A DNA stretch of 64,000 bases from Sandaracinaceae bacterium. GTDB taxonomy: Bacteria; Myxococcota_A; Polyangia; Polyangiales; Houyiibacteriaceae. Position 1 is the first letter of the stretch; each line of letters begins with the position of its first letter. The notes below the pieces were generated by a model. It was not told the origin of the DNA, did no database searches, and saw nothing but the letters and a program-made list of their open reading frames with translations. This document shows, in pieces, positions 26,052 through 35,200 of this stretch. The stretch spans positions 49,091-113,090 of the forward strand of contig JADJJE010000024.1 of the NCBI GenBank assembly GCA_016706685.1. Direction: 5' to 3'. The position numbers and the translations under genes were made by a program.

Positions 26052-29000
26052 CAGCGGATCGCGAGGTGGAGGGCGACACCGTCGACGTCGCACTCGACCT
26101 TAGCGTCTCCCGGCTCCACCTGCCCAGCCACGAAGCGCGTGGCCAGGGTCTCACGCGCGATCCCCTCGGCGTGCTCGGCCAGCGCCTGCCCGAGATCCGC
26201 ATCGTCGGTGCTGTAGGTCACGTCGATGCGCGCGTCATAGGCCAGGTCGCGATCCTTGCGCACGCGCTGGATGCGGTTGACCACCTCGCGGGCCAGGCCC
26301 TCGCGGCGCAGCGCGTCCGTGATCTGCGTGTCGATCAGCACCACGTGGCCACCACCCGATGCGGCCGCGAAGCCCTCCTTGGCGCGAAGGCGCACTTCGA
26401 GCTCGCTCGCTTCGAGGGTCACGGCCTCCCCATCGAGATCAATCGTGATGCTGCCGTCGCGCTCGAGCTTCGCGTGCAGCTCCGAGCCGTTGGCCTTCTG
26501 CAGCACCGCCTTGCACGCCGGGACGCGCTTCCCCAGCTTGGGCCCCAGCACGCGGAAGTTGGGCTGCAGCTCGAACTCCACGTACTTGGCGGGCTCTTGC
26601 GTGAAGTGCAGGGCCTTCACGTTCAGCTCCTCGCGCACGTCAGCGGCAAAGCGGTCGATGCGGGCGCGCTCGGCGTTGTCGGCCACCACCACGATGGCCT
26701 CGGCCAGCGGCTGGCGCACCTTCAGCTTGGCGTCGTTGCGCACGCGCGAGCCCAGGTTGACCACGTTGCGCACGGCGTCCACCGAGGCGCGCAGCTCGTC
26801 ATCGGCGCGCTCGGCCTGGGGCTCCGGGAAAGCCGCCAAGTGCACGGACGCGGGGTGGCCCGCACGCGCGCTGCTGAGGTTGCGGTAGATCTCCTCGGCG
26901 ATGAAGGGCGTGAAAGGCGCCACCAGCTTGGTGAGGTCCAGCAGCACTTCGTAGAGGGTGGCGAACGCGCTCAGCTTGTCGGACGGGTCCTCGCCCTCCG
27001 GGGCCCAGAAGCGGTCGCGGCTGCGGCGCACGTACCAGTTGCTCAGCGCGTCCACGAAGCTCTGCAAGTGGCGCACGGCCAGGTGGCTCTTGTAAGCGTC
27101 CAGCTCGGCGCGCACCTTGCCCACGGTGGAGTCCAGCTCCGCCAGGATGTAGCGGTCCAGCTCGGCGCGCTGCGCGATGGGCGGAGCGCTACCGGGCTCG
27201 AACGCGTCGATGTTCGCGTAGGTCACGAAGAAGCTGTAGACGTTCCAGATCTTGAGCAGGAACTCGCGCACCGCGTCGGTGGCGGCCTGGTCGAAGAAGC
27301 GCGTGTTCTGGCCCGGGACGGTGGCCGAGTAGAGCGCCCAGCGCACCGCGTCCCCGCCCACGCGGTCCATGAGCACCATGGGGTCCGTGTAGTTCTTCAG
27401 GCTCTTGCTGTACTTCTTGCCGTGCTCGTCGGTGAGCAGGCCCAGCACCACGCAGTTGCGGAAGGGGTGGGGCGTGGCCTTCTCGGGGAAGAGCAGCGTG
27501 CTGATGGTCATCAGCGAGTAGAACCAGCCGCGCGTCTGGTCCACGGCCTCGGTGATGAAGTCGGCCGGGAAGGTGCGCTCGAACTCCGCCTGGTTGTGGT
27601 GCGGGTAGCCCAGCTGCGCGAAGGGCATGCAGCCGCTGTCGAACCAGCAGTCGATCACCTCGGGCACGCGGCGGTAGGTGCCGGGCTCGCCGGGCTTCTG
27701 CCACGTCACCTGATCGATCCACGGCTTGTGCACCATGAGGTGCTCCTGCAACGTGGGGTCGGCCTCGCGGGCGGCAGCGAAGTGGTCGAACGCGCGGGGG
27801 TTCTTGGCCAGGATGGCGTCCACCGAGGCGCCGCACTCCATGGCGCCGGTCTCATCGTTGATCCAGACGGGCAGGGGCGTGCCCCAGAAGCGCTCGCGCG
27901 AGAGCGCCCAGTCCACGTTGCCGGCCAGGAACTGACCGAAGCGCCCGTCCTTGATGTGGCTCGGCTCCCAGTTCACCTGCTGGTTGTTGTCCTGCACGCG
28001 GTGGATCTCCTGCGTGGTGCGGATGAACCAGCCTCGGCGCGCGTACTGGATGAGCGGGTCACTCATCTTGCGCCAGCAGAAGGGGTAGTCGTGGCGGTAG
28101 ACCTCTTGCTTGAAGAGCAGGCCGCGCCCCTTGAGGTTGCGGATGATGTCCTTGTCGGCTTCCTTGCAGAAGCGCCCCGCGAAGTCGGTGACCTCGGGTG
28201 GGAAGGTGCCATCGGGCTTCAGCAACTGCAGGAAGCCCATGCCCAGCTCTTGGCACACGCGGTAGTCGTCTTCGCCAAACGCTGGCGCGAGGTGGACCAA
28301 ACCTGATCCGCTCTCGAGCGACACGAAGTCGGCCGCCACCACCTCGTGCGCGCGGCCGCCCTCGGGCGTCGCATACGAGAACGGCGACACGTAGCTCAGC
28401 CCCACCAGGTCGGCGCCCTTGTGACGCGCCACCACGGAGTGCGCAGCGTCGCCCAGCACCTTCGGCACCAGCGCCTCTGCCAGGATCAGGCGCTCCAGAT
28501 GCTCGCCTTCGCCGGTCTCCACCGTGACGTAGTCGAGGCGCGCGCCCACCGCGAGGGCCACGTTGCTGGGCAGGGTCCAGGGCGTGGTCGTCCAGGCCAG
28601 GAACGAGGTCTTCTCCTGCCCCACCACACCGAAGCGCACCATCACGGAGGGGTCATCGACGGCCAGGTAGCCCTGACCCACCTCGCCCGCCGACAGCGCG
28701 GTGCCACCCTGCGGCCACCACCAGACCACCTTGTAGCCCTGGTAGAGCAAGCCTTGCTCGAAGAGCTGCGAGAGGGCCCACCAGACGCTCTCCACGTAGG
28801 TCTTGTGGAACGTCACGTAGGCGCCGTCGAGGTCCACCCAAAAGCCGATGCGGCGCGTCATGCGGCGCCACTCCTCGATGTAGCGGAACACCGAGTCGAT
28901 GCACTGGCGGCTGAAGGCCTCGACGCCGTAGGCCTCGATGGCGTCGCGGCCGCTGATGCCCAGCGCCTTCTCGACCTCGACCTCCACCGGGAGACCGTGG

Positions 29001-29272
29001 GTGTCCCAGCCCGCGCGGCGCGGCACGTAGTACCCGCACATGGAGCGGTAGCGCAGGAACACGTCCTTCATGACGCGCGTGAGCACGTGCCCGGCGTGCG
29101 GCATGCCGTTGGCCGTGGGGGGGCCCTCATAGAACACGAAGGGCTCGCGCGTGTCTTCGCCGGGGGGCGCCGCGAGCGTCTTCTCGAAGATCTGCTCGCG
29201 CTCCCAGAACGCCAGCAGCTCTTCGTCGAGCTCGGGGAATTTCACGCTTGGACTGACGGGACGGAACGCCAT
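26051..29272 (-). CDS. ileS: Isoleucyl-tRNA synthetase
   Basis: A 1073-residue class I synthetase. The HIGH-type motif is GMPHAGHVLTRVMKD and the KMSKS-type loop is KYSKSLKNY. The editing domain has WTTTPWTLPSNVALAV. The opening (FRPVSPSVKFPELDEELLAFW) and the absence of the C-terminal zinc finger match the long, eukaryote-like clade of IleS, the group that includes mupirocin-resistant enzymes; resistance itself is not shown. I chose ATG 29272 (MAFRPVSPS), though ATGs 6 and 12 codons upstream cannot be excluded; none has a good Shine-Dalgarno. It is coupled to lgt; the promoter probably lies in the 68 nt to folD. Confidence 0.95.
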   Translation of the reverse strand: MAFRPVSPSVKFPELDEELLAFWEREQIFEKTLAAPPGEDTREPFVFYEGPPTANGMPHAGHVLTRVMKDVFLRYRSMCGYYVPRRAGWDTHGLPVEVEVEKALGISGRDAIEAYGVEAFSRQCIDSVFRYIEEWRRMTRRIGFWVDLDGAYVTFHKTYVESVWWALSQLFEQGLLYQGYKVVWWWPQGGTALSAGEVGQGYLAVDDPSVMVRFGVVGQEKTSFLAWTTTPWTLPSNVALAVGARLDYVTVETGEGEHLERLILAEALVPKVLGDAAHSVVARHKGADLVGLSYVSPFSYATPEGGRAHEVVAADFVSLESGSGLVHLAPAFGEDDYRVCQELGMGFLQLLKPDGTFPPEVTDFAGRFCKEADKDIIRNLKGRGLLFKQEVYRHDYPFCWRKMSDPLIQYARRGWFIRTTQEIHRVQDNNQQVNWEPSHIKDGRFGQFLAGNVDWALSRERFWGTPLPVWINDETGAMECGASVDAILAKNPRAFDHFAAAREADPTLQEHLMVHKPWIDQVTWQKPGEPGTYRRVPEVIDCWFDSGCMPFAQLGYPHHNQAEFERTFPADFITEAVDQTRGWFYSLMTISTLLFPEKATPHPFRNCVVLGLLTDEHGKKYSKSLKNYTDPMVLMDRVGGDAVRWALYSATVPGQNTRFFDQAATDAVREFLLKIWNVYSFFVTYANIDAFEPGSAPPIAQRAELDRYILAELDSTVGKVRAELDAYKSHLAVRHLQSFVDALSNWYVRRSRDRFWAPEGEDPSDKLSAFATLYEVLLDLTKLVAPFTPFIAEEIYRNLSSARAGHPASVHLAAFPEPQAERADDELRASVDAVRNVVNLGSRVRNDAKLKVRQPLAEAIVVVADNAERARIDRFAADVREELNVKALHFTQEPAKYVEFELQPNFRVLGPKLGKRVPACKAVLQKANGSELHAKLERDGSITIDLDGEAVTLEASELEVRLRAKEGFAAASGGGHVVLIDTQITDALRREGLAREVVNRIQRVRKDRDLAYDARIDVTYSTDDADLGQALAEHAEGIARETLATRFVAGQVEPGDAKVECDVDGVALHLAIR

Positions 29273-29340
29273 GATGGCGCGGTGTACCATCGTGGGGCGG
29301 GGTTTCAAAGGCGCAGGATCAGCCGCGCCCCGCGCGCGCT

Positions 29341-30198
29341 TCAGACCCGCCGCTCAGCTGCGTCCACCGTGTTGCTGAGCAGCATGGCGATGGTCATGGG
29401 GCCCACGCCGCCGGGCACGGGCGTGATGGCGCCGGCGCGGGGCAGGGCGCTCTCGTAGTCCACGTCGCCCACCAGCGTTCCGTCGGCCAGGCGGTTGATG
29501 CCCACGTCGATGACCGTGGCCCCCGGCTTGATCCAGTCACCCTTGATGAGCTTGGGCACGCCCACGGCGGCGATCACGATGTCGCACTCGGCCACCCGGG
29601 CGGCGAGGTCCAGGGTGCGCGAGTGCGCCATGGTAACCGTGGCGTGCTCGGCCAGCAGCATGAGCGCGATGGGCTTGCCCACCAGCGTGCTGCGGCCCAC
29701 CACGATGGCGCGCTTGCCCTTCAAGTCCGTGCCGATGCTGGCCAGCATGCGCATGCAGCCGCTGGGGGTGCAGGGGCGCAGGCCCGGGCGGCCCACCACC
29801 AAGAGGCCCGCGTTCACGGGGTGCAGGCCGTCCACGTCCTTGGCCGGGTCGATGGCGTCCACCACGGTCTGGTCGTCCAGGTGCTTGGGGAGGGGCAGCT
29901 GCACCAGGATGCCGTCGATGCCGGGCGCGCCGTTCAGCTCGGCCACCTTGGCCAGCAGGTCTTCCATCCGGGTGTCCGCGGGCATGCGGTGGATCTCACC
30001 CGCGATGCCGCACTGGGCCGCCGCCTTCTCCTTGTTGCGCACGTAGACGTGGCTGGCCGGGTCGTCGCCCACCAGCACCACGTGCAGGCCAGGCTTCCGC
30101 CCGTGCTTCGCCAAGAAGGCCTCCGCGCGGAGCTTCACCTCGCCCCGAACCGTCTGTGCCAGCGCCTTACCGTCGATGATCGTCGCTTGTTCCGCCAT
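29341..30198 (-). CDS. folD: Methylenetetrahydrofolate dehydrogenase/cyclohydrolase
   Basis: A 285-residue bifunctional FolD, which interconverts 5,10-methylene-THF, 5,10-methenyl-THF and 10-formyl-THF using NADP. The catalytic YVRNKEKAAAQ (Lys), the GILVQLPLPKHL stretch, KDVDGLHPVN, PCTPSGC and the Rossmann VVGRSTLVGKP are all present, along with PVPGGVGPMTIAMLLSNTV. Length is typical. It is on the same strand as ileS (68 nt) and downstream of parB with a hairpin between, so it is probably its own unit or read with ileS-lgt. Confidence 0.96.
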   Translation of the reverse strand: MAEQATIIDGKALAQTVRGEVKLRAEAFLAKHGRKPGLHVVLVGDDPASHVYVRNKEKAAAQCGIAGEIHRMPADTRMEDLLAKVAELNGAPGIDGILVQLPLPKHLDDQTVVDAIDPAKDVDGLHPVNAGLLVVGRPGLRPCTPSGCMRMLASIGTDLKGKRAIVVGRSTLVGKPIALMLLAEHATVTMAHSRTLDLAARVAECDIVIAAVGVPKLIKGDWIKPGATVIDVGINRLADGTLVGDVDYESALPRAGAITPVPGGVGPMTIAMLLSNTVDAAERRV

Positions 30199-30271
30199 GA
30201 TGCGACGGAGGTAGCAGCCGCACGCAAGCTAGGGAAGTGCCAAACGCGCCGCGGTGGTCCGCATCATGTAA

Positions 30272-30297
30272 AGATGATGGCTCACCACACATCATCT
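30272..30297 (-). terminator. Hairpin terminator after parB
   Basis: AGATGATG (30272-30279) pairs perfectly with CATCATCT (30290-30297), with a 10-nt loop, 12 nt past the parB stop. On the minus strand the stem is followed by TTTACAT, a short T-run. It is AT-rich against its surroundings, and a weak intrinsic terminator for parAB is likely. Confidence 0.5.
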
Positions 30298-30308
30298 AAA
30301 CGTTATCC

Positions 30309-31163
30309 TCAGGTCAGCTGTTCGATCAGCCGGTCGAGCTCGGCGTAGCTGCCGTAGGCGATGCGCACCTCGCCCTTGCCGCCCGGGCCGTCTTCCACCG
30401 TGACGATGGACCCGAGCGCGTGCGACAGGCGCCGCTCCAGGTCGCGCAGGTTGGCGGACTTCTCCTTGCTGGGCTTCTGCGTGGACTCGGGCTTGGTGCC
30501 ACTGGCCGCCGCGCGCGCCAGCTTCTCGAGGTCGCGCACGCTCATGCGCTTGGCCACCGCCGCGCGCGCCAGCTTCTTCATGGTGCCCGCGTCGGGGGCG
30601 GTGAGCAGGGCGCGGCCGTGGCCTTCGCTCAGCTGCGCGCTGTCGATCAAGTCCAGCACCGCCTCCGGCAGCTTGAGCAGGCGCAGCGCGTTGGTGACCG
30701 TGACGCGGTTCTTGCCCACGCGGTCCGCCACGTCCTGCTGCGAGTGGCCGAACTCGTCGATCAGGCGCTGGAAGGCGCGCGCTGTCTCGAGGGGGTTGAG
30801 GTCCTCGCGCTGGAGGTTCTCCACGAGCGCCGCCTCGAAGGCCACGGCGTCGCTCAGCTCGCGCACGTGAATGGGCAGCTCCATCACACCGGCACGTTGG
30901 GCCGCACGCCAGCGCCGCTCGCCCGCGATGATCTCGTAGCCACCGGCCGCGCGCTTGCGCACCAGGATGGGCTCGAGCACGCCATGCGCCGCGATGCTGT
31001 CGGCCAGCTCTTGCAGGGCGTCGTCGTCGAAGTGCCGGCGCGGCTGGTCCCGGTTGGGGTGCAGCTGCTCGATCATGGCCGTGGCGCCGCCAGGCTTGGG
31101 GGCCGCGCTGGGCGCGCTGGGCAGCAGGCCGTCGAGCCCTCGTCCGAGTCTACGCGTTGCCAT
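30309..31163 (-). CDS. parB: Chromosome-partitioning protein ParB
   Basis: A 284-residue ParB. The CTPase box is recognisable (IIAGERRWRAAQRAG, and LVENLQREDLNPLETARAF), followed by the helix-turn-helix (SQQDVADRVGKNRVTVTNALRLL). It binds parS sites and spreads to form the segregation complex that ParA moves. The start ATRRLGRGLDGLL is canonical. It lies 3 nt after parA. No sequence close to the classical parS (TGTTTCACGTGAAACA) is visible in this window. Confidence 0.96.
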   Translation of the reverse strand: MATRRLGRGLDGLLPSAPSAAPKPGGATAMIEQLHPNRDQPRRHFDDDALQELADSIAAHGVLEPILVRKRAAGGYEIIAGERRWRAAQRAGVMELPIHVRELSDAVAFEAALVENLQREDLNPLETARAFQRLIDEFGHSQQDVADRVGKNRVTVTNALRLLKLPEAVLDLIDSAQLSEGHGRALLTAPDAGTMKKLARAAVAKRMSVRDLEKLARAAASGTKPESTQKPSKEKSANLRDLERRLSHALGSIVTVEDGPGGKGEVRIAYGSYAELDRLIEQLT

Positions 31164-31166
31164 GAG

Positions 31167-31937
31167 TCAGGCCGCCTGGACGGGCAGGGCGTCGAGGATC
31201 TCGCGCGCCAGGTTGAGGTACTGGAAGCTGCCGCGCGACGCCGCGTCGTACAAGATGACGGGCTTGCCGTGCGAGGGGGCCTCGGCCAAGCGGATGTTGC
31301 GCGGGATGATGGTGTCGTACACGTGGAAGTGCTTGCGCACCTCGGCCGCCACGTCGTTGGCCAGGTTGTTGCGCGGGTCGAACATGGTGAGCACCACGCC
31401 GTGGATGGCCAGCGCGGGGTTGAGGCCGTTCTGCACGCGCTCGATGGTGTTGGTGAGCTGCGACAGCCCCTCGAGGGCGTAGTACTCGCACTGCAGCGGG
31501 ACCACCACGAGGTCAGCCGCCGTGAGCGCGTTGATGGTGAGCGTGCCCAGCGAAGGAGGGCAGTCCACCAGGATGAAGTCGTACTGCATGCGGATGGACG
31601 CGATGGCGTCGCGGAAGCGCGTGGCCCAATCGTCATCCCCGAAAAGCTCGCGCTCGGCGGCGGCCAGGTCTGGCGTGCTCGGGATGACGTGCAAGTGCGG
31701 CAGCTCGGTCTCGAGCACGGCGTCTTCCACGGCCACCTCACCCAACAGCACCTGATAGCTGCTGCGCACGACGGTGCCGGGCGCGCAGCCCACGCCGGTG
31801 GACGCGTTGCCCTGGGGGTCCAGGTCGATGAGCAGGACCCGCTGCTCGGCCACGGCGAGCGATGCGCCCAAATTGACGGCGGTCGTGGTCTTACCCACGC
31901 CCCCCTTCTGATTTGCAATGGCAACGACGCGACCCAT
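31167..31937 (-). CDS. parA: Chromosome-partitioning ATPase ParA
   Basis: A 256-residue Walker-type ATPase with the deviant P-loop KGGVGKTT, the DLDPQGNAS switch and the DCPPSLG Walker B. It drives ParB-parS separation on the nucleoid. ATG 31937 (MGRVVAIANQ) is the family start; an upstream ORF extension is low-complexity. Forms an operon with parB. The 260 nt upstream contains a hairpin on the same strand that would insulate it from the small upstream gene. Confidence 0.96.
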   Translation of the reverse strand: MGRVVAIANQKGGVGKTTTAVNLGASLAVAEQRVLLIDLDPQGNASTGVGCAPGTVVRSSYQVLLGEVAVEDAVLETELPHLHVIPSTPDLAAAERELFGDDDWATRFRDAIASIRMQYDFILVDCPPSLGTLTINALTAADLVVVPLQCEYYALEGLSQLTNTIERVQNGLNPALAIHGVVLTMFDPRNNLANDVAAEVRKHFHVYDTIIPRNIRLAEAPSHGKPVILYDAASRGSFQYLNLAREILDALPVQAA

Positions 31938-32028
31938 GTGGCGTGTGCTGTACCAGCGTCGCACCGAAGGTTCAACGCAACTCCGCCCCAGGCCCGTGTG
32001 AGTGCTTGAAAGTGACGGAAAAAGTGAA

Positions 32029-32052
32029 CCCGACGAGGGGCGACTCGTCGGG
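32029..32052 (-). terminator. Intrinsic terminator upstream of parA
   Basis: Perfect 9-bp stem CCCGACGAG (32029-32037) / CTCGTCGGG (32044-32052) with a 6-nt loop. On the minus strand it is followed by TTCACTTTTT, a T-rich tract, as expected for Rho-independent termination. It is about 150 nt past the small gene at 32204 and about 90 nt before parA. The remaining 32053-32203 holds nothing else I can identify. Confidence 0.6.
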
Positions 32053-32203
32053 CTCGGTTGTCTCTCGCAGGGCGATGCTCGAGGCAACCTGGTGGTCCCT
32101 GCCGAAGGGATGCGGAGCAACAGGGACCGAGCCGAGTGCTGCGCGGGCGTGCGCGGCGGCTCGGCTCTTTCATGGCACGAGGGTGTGACAGCCCCGGAGG
32201 CGG

Positions 32204-32440
32204 TCAGCTCCAGTCGAAGTTCAGCTCGCTCTTGCTGTCGTCGTAGAGCGAGTCGTCCTCGCCCGGGTTGAACGTCGCCTCGGCGTAGAGATCATCCAGT
32301 GACCAGCCAATCTTCTGGCCGGGACGGATCTCCTCGCGCTCGAACTCAGCCATCGAACTGTAGGACTTGGGGCCGCCGAACTTCATTTGGGGGTGCTCCT
32401 CACACAGGGTGCCGTAGGAGCGTGTGGTCCGCATGACCAC
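32204..32440 (-). CDS. Small conserved-looking acidic protein
   Basis: A 60-78 residue acidic hypothetical protein. The core MKFGGPKSYSSMAEFEREE followed by RPGQKIGWSLDDLYAEA has protein-like composition and the C-terminus is rich in Asp/Ser (DDSLYDDSKSELNFDWS). I do not recognise the family. The start could be GTG 32440, ATG 32434 (AGGA 10 nt upstream) or ATG 32386; the last gives the most protein-like sequence. It lies between the fatty-acid-hydroxylase-like gene and parA, with a terminator after it. Confidence 0.5.
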   Translation of the reverse strand: MVMRTTRSYGTLCEEHPQMKFGGPKSYSSMAEFEREEIRPGQKIGWSLDDLYAEATFNPGEDDSLYDDSKSELNFDWS

Positions 32441-32493
32441 TTTGTCCTACATATGAGTACACCCTCTCACAGTGTGCGTGGAGCGCCAAAATT

Positions 32494-33507
32494 TCAGCGC
32501 GATCTTTGTCTCTCCAAGGCCTCGGCGCTCGCGGCGGCATCCAGCTCGGCGGTGAGTGCATGCCAGCGGAACGGGCTCATGAGCTGCCCCAAGTAGCCTT
32601 GCGGAAAGGCCGTGTCCCCATGGAAGCCGACATCGGCGGGCTGGTGCACGCGGTCGCTGGGCAGGTGCCGCGTGCCGAACACGATGTCCCAGAAGATGAT
32701 GTTGGCGCCGTAGTTCGTGTTGGCGTCTGCGATGGTGCGGCTGTGATGCCAGCGGTGCAGCTCGGCCATGCTGAATACCCAATTGAGCGGGCCCAGGCGC
32801 AGGTCCACGTTGGCGTGCTGAAAGAGGCCGTGCACCGCGGTGAACGTGGCCATGAGCGCCACCACCATGGGCGGGCAGCCCAGCACCAGGAGCGGCACCA
32901 TGGTGACCGTGTACGAGATGATGCTGTCGAGCGGATGAAAGCGCGCGGCGTTCACCCACCAGAGGCGCGGTGCGCTGTGGTGCGTGACGTGAAAGCGCCA
33001 GAACCAGAGCTTCTCGTGGCACAGGCGGTGCCATCCATACTGGCCCAGCTCCCCGATGATGGCGGCCAGCGCGACCTGCAGCACGAGCGGGATGCCCACT
33101 GGCCACAGCCCACGTCCCAGCTGCTCGGCAAGCAACACCGCAGCTGCGCCGAACACGGTCGCGAGCCCCAACTCCACGAACGGCGAGGGCAGGAGCTGTG
33201 AGAAGACGATGTGCTTGATGTCTGTGGGGAGGTCGCCATAGGACTTGGCCCACAGCGGCGTACGCGGCTGAATACGCTCGGCGACGGCGACGGCCAGTGT
33301 ACCGAGGGCGATGCCGGAGAAGGTGGCGAGCCCGGCGTGATAGCCCGCTGCATAGAGCGCGTAGGTCAGCGACACGGACCCGAAACAGCTCACGGGGAAG
33401 ATGGCGTACGCAAACACCCGGCGTGGCCAGGAGGAGTCCGCTAACCCCGTCAGCGGCGGGTCGATGGGTGCAGCAGGAAATGGCGAGGGGGTGACGTCGT
33501 TCAGCAT
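32494..33507 (-). CDS. Fatty acid hydroxylase / sterol desaturase family protein
   Basis: A 337-residue integral membrane di-iron enzyme. Several hydrophobic segments surround the conserved His clusters: HRLCHEKLWFWRFHVTHH, then GLFQHANVD, then ELHRWHHSRTIADANTNYG. These ligate the non-heme di-iron centre of the family that hydroxylates or desaturates sterols, fatty acids and carotenoids. The substrate is unknown; myxobacteria make several such lipids. ATG 33507 gives the full domain; a longer in-frame ORF upstream runs antisense through glycine-rich coding DNA and is not real. It is on the same strand as the PGRS-like gene upstream, 28 nt away. Confidence 0.85.
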   Translation of the reverse strand: MLNDVTPSPFPAAPIDPPLTGLADSSWPRRVFAYAIFPVSCFGSVSLTYALYAAGYHAGLATFSGIALGTLAVAVAERIQPRTPLWAKSYGDLPTDIKHIVFSQLLPSPFVELGLATVFGAAAVLLAEQLGRGLWPVGIPLVLQVALAAIIGELGQYGWHRLCHEKLWFWRFHVTHHSAPRLWWVNAARFHPLDSIISYTVTMVPLLVLGCPPMVVALMATFTAVHGLFQHANVDLRLGPLNWVFSMAELHRWHHSRTIADANTNYGANIIFWDIVFGTRHLPSDRVHQPADVGFHGDTAFPQGYLGQLMSPFRWHALTAELDAAASAEALERQRSR

Positions 33508-33535
33508 CGGAGCCCTTCGTGACAGGAGGCGAGAC

Positions 33536-35200
33536 TCAGGGGTCGATGGTGCGCATGAGCGTGGCGGTGCCCATGGGGCCGGTGGCGCCGTTCCCGACGA
33601 CCCCGACGCCGCCCGTGCCTGCGGCACCCCCTGCGCCGCCTGCGCCGCCCGTGCCCACCACCAACTGAACGCCGCTGGACGAACCGGACTGCGTGGCGCC
33701 TTCCAGCATGAGGAGCGCGATGCTGGGGCCGCCCGGGCCGCCTGCGCCGCCGCCCCCAGAGCCACCCGTGCCGCCGTTGCCACCGGTGGCGCCAGCCGGG
33801 TAGTTGCTGCTGGGCGTGATGGAGCAGAAGTTCCCGCCCAGGCCGCCGCCAGCGCCGTCACCGCCGAGCCCGCCATCCTGCCCGCCCTGACCTGCGCCGC
33901 CAGCGCCCCCGTCGGCCGCCGTGATGCGCACGTCGATGAGCGTGACCTGCGACGCCACCAGCAGGAGCCCGATGGACGCCCCGCCGCCCGCGCCACCCGC
34001 TCCACCAGCGCCGCCGCAGCCGCCCGCACCGCCACCGCCGCCCGCGCCACCAAACACGTTGATCTGGTTGCTGACGTCGCACAGGAAACCGGTAGAGCCG
34101 CCACCACCGCCACCACCGCCCGCCGCCGTGCCGCTGGTGCCGCTGCCGCCCGTGGCCGGCGCGTAGCCGTTCGCGTCGAAGCTGCCTTCGACTCCGGCGG
34201 CCCCGCCATCACCCCGCACCCCATCGGCTCCAGGCATGCCTCCTGAGCCTCCTGGCCCACCCGTGGCGCCGTTGACGCAGCCGGCTCCGCTCACGGCCTG
34301 CCCGGGGAGGCCCACGCGCGGGCCCGCCGACAGGCTGGGGAAGCCTCCTGCGCCGCCGTTGACGCACGAGCAGGCGGAGACGCCCCCCGCACCACGAGCC
34401 GGTGGAGGCGAGTCCACGTGCACCAGGCCACCGTCGCCGCCCGTGTCCCCGTCTTCGGCATCGGCGGAGCGTGCCGGCGTGGTGGGTGGCGGTGCACCAG
34501 GAGCCCCGGCGCCCGCCTCGAGGACCACTTGCTCGAGCGACACCCCGGTGGATCCCCGCACGCGCGCCGCGATGCTCGAGCCGCCCGGCGCGGTGGCGGC
34601 GTTGGCCACGAAGCGCAGCCCAGTGACCCGCGCCGATGCGCTCACGTCGTCGGCGGTGAGCGGGAGGTCCGCGCGCAGCGTGGTGATGGCGGTGGCGGTG
34701 CGCGTCCAGTCCAGCTCATAGCCACCGTGCAGGTGAACGCCCTCCACGAGCGCCACGGCTTCGAGGTAGGTGCCAGCGGCGATCAGCACGTCGTCGCGCC
34801 CGCTGTCGGCCACCGCCAACTCCATGCCCCGCTGCACGGTGCGCACCGGTGTAGCCCGCGTGCCGTCGGCCAGGTCGTCCCCCGACGGGCTCACGAAGAC
34901 CGAGGCCTCAGCGGTCCCATCCACGCCGTCGCAGTCCGAGTCCGTGCGCGAGGCGTCGGGGAGGTCCACGAGACCATCCGGCACGCAGGGCAGGGGGCCC
35001 GCGTCCACGCCGGGCGTGAAGCAACGCGCGGCCGCGCCGGCTCCGACGCACCGCTGGCTGGCCGGGCAGTCGTCGTCCGACGAGCACGCGAACACACCCT
35101 CTGGGAAGTCGGGACTCAGGTCACAACCCGCTGGAGCGAGCGACACAGCGGCCAACAGCGCGACCCCATTGGCGAACCAGCGCAGCGTGACGCGCCGCAT
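33536..35200 (-). CDS. PGRS-like glycine-rich lipoprotein with parallel-beta-helix domain
   Basis: A 554-residue lipoprotein (lipobox LAPAGC). A short Cys-rich region (CSSDDDCPASQRCVG) precedes a segment typical of DUF1565/pectate-lyase-like beta-helix proteins (VFVSPSGDDLADGTRATPV, DDVLIAAGTYLE). From about residue 230 on it is dominated by GGAGGxGG-type repeats, interrupted by small hydrophobic blocks (SIALLMLEGATQ, ASIGLLLVAS). It is a surface protein, likely with structural or adhesive role. The Gly tracts give the DNA extreme GC and long misleading antisense ORFs. Its ATG overlaps the stop of the TPR gene by 1 nt, so the two are coupled. Confidence 0.75.
   Translation of the reverse strand: MRRVTLRWFANGVALLAAVSLAPAGCDLSPDFPEGVFACSSDDDCPASQRCVGAGAAARCFTPGVDAGPLPCVPDGLVDLPDASRTDSDCDGVDGTAEASVFVSPSGDDLADGTRATPVRTVQRGMELAVADSGRDDVLIAAGTYLEAVALVEGVHLHGGYELDWTRTATAITTLRADLPLTADDVSASARVTGLRFVANAATAPGGSSIAARVRGSTGVSLEQVVLEAGAGAPGAPPPTTPARSADAEDGDTGGDGGLVHVDSPPPARGAGGVSACSCVNGGAGGFPSLSAGPRVGLPGQAVSGAGCVNGATGGPGGSGGMPGADGVRGDGGAAGVEGSFDANGYAPATGGSGTSGTAAGGGGGGGGSTGFLCDVSNQINVFGGAGGGGGAGGCGGAGGAGGAGGGASIGLLLVASQVTLIDVRITAADGGAGGAGQGGQDGGLGGDGAGGGLGGNFCSITPSSNYPAGATGGNGGTGGSGGGGAGGPGGPSIALLMLEGATQSGSSSGVQLVVGTGGAGGAGGAAGTGGVGVVGNGATGPMGTATLMRTIDP

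Noticed and set aside
30199..32200. parS site near parAB
   Set aside because: No sequence resembling TGTTTCACGTGAAACA was seen here or elsewhere in the window.
32053..32203. Riboswitch or small RNA before parA
   Set aside because: Apart from the terminator-like hairpin at 32029-32052 no conserved riboswitch motif could be recognised.
33536..35200. Repeated GCCGCC-type motifs that look like a satellite or CRISPR
   Set aside because: They encode Gly-rich repeats in frame in one lipoprotein, and spacing and sequence are irregular.
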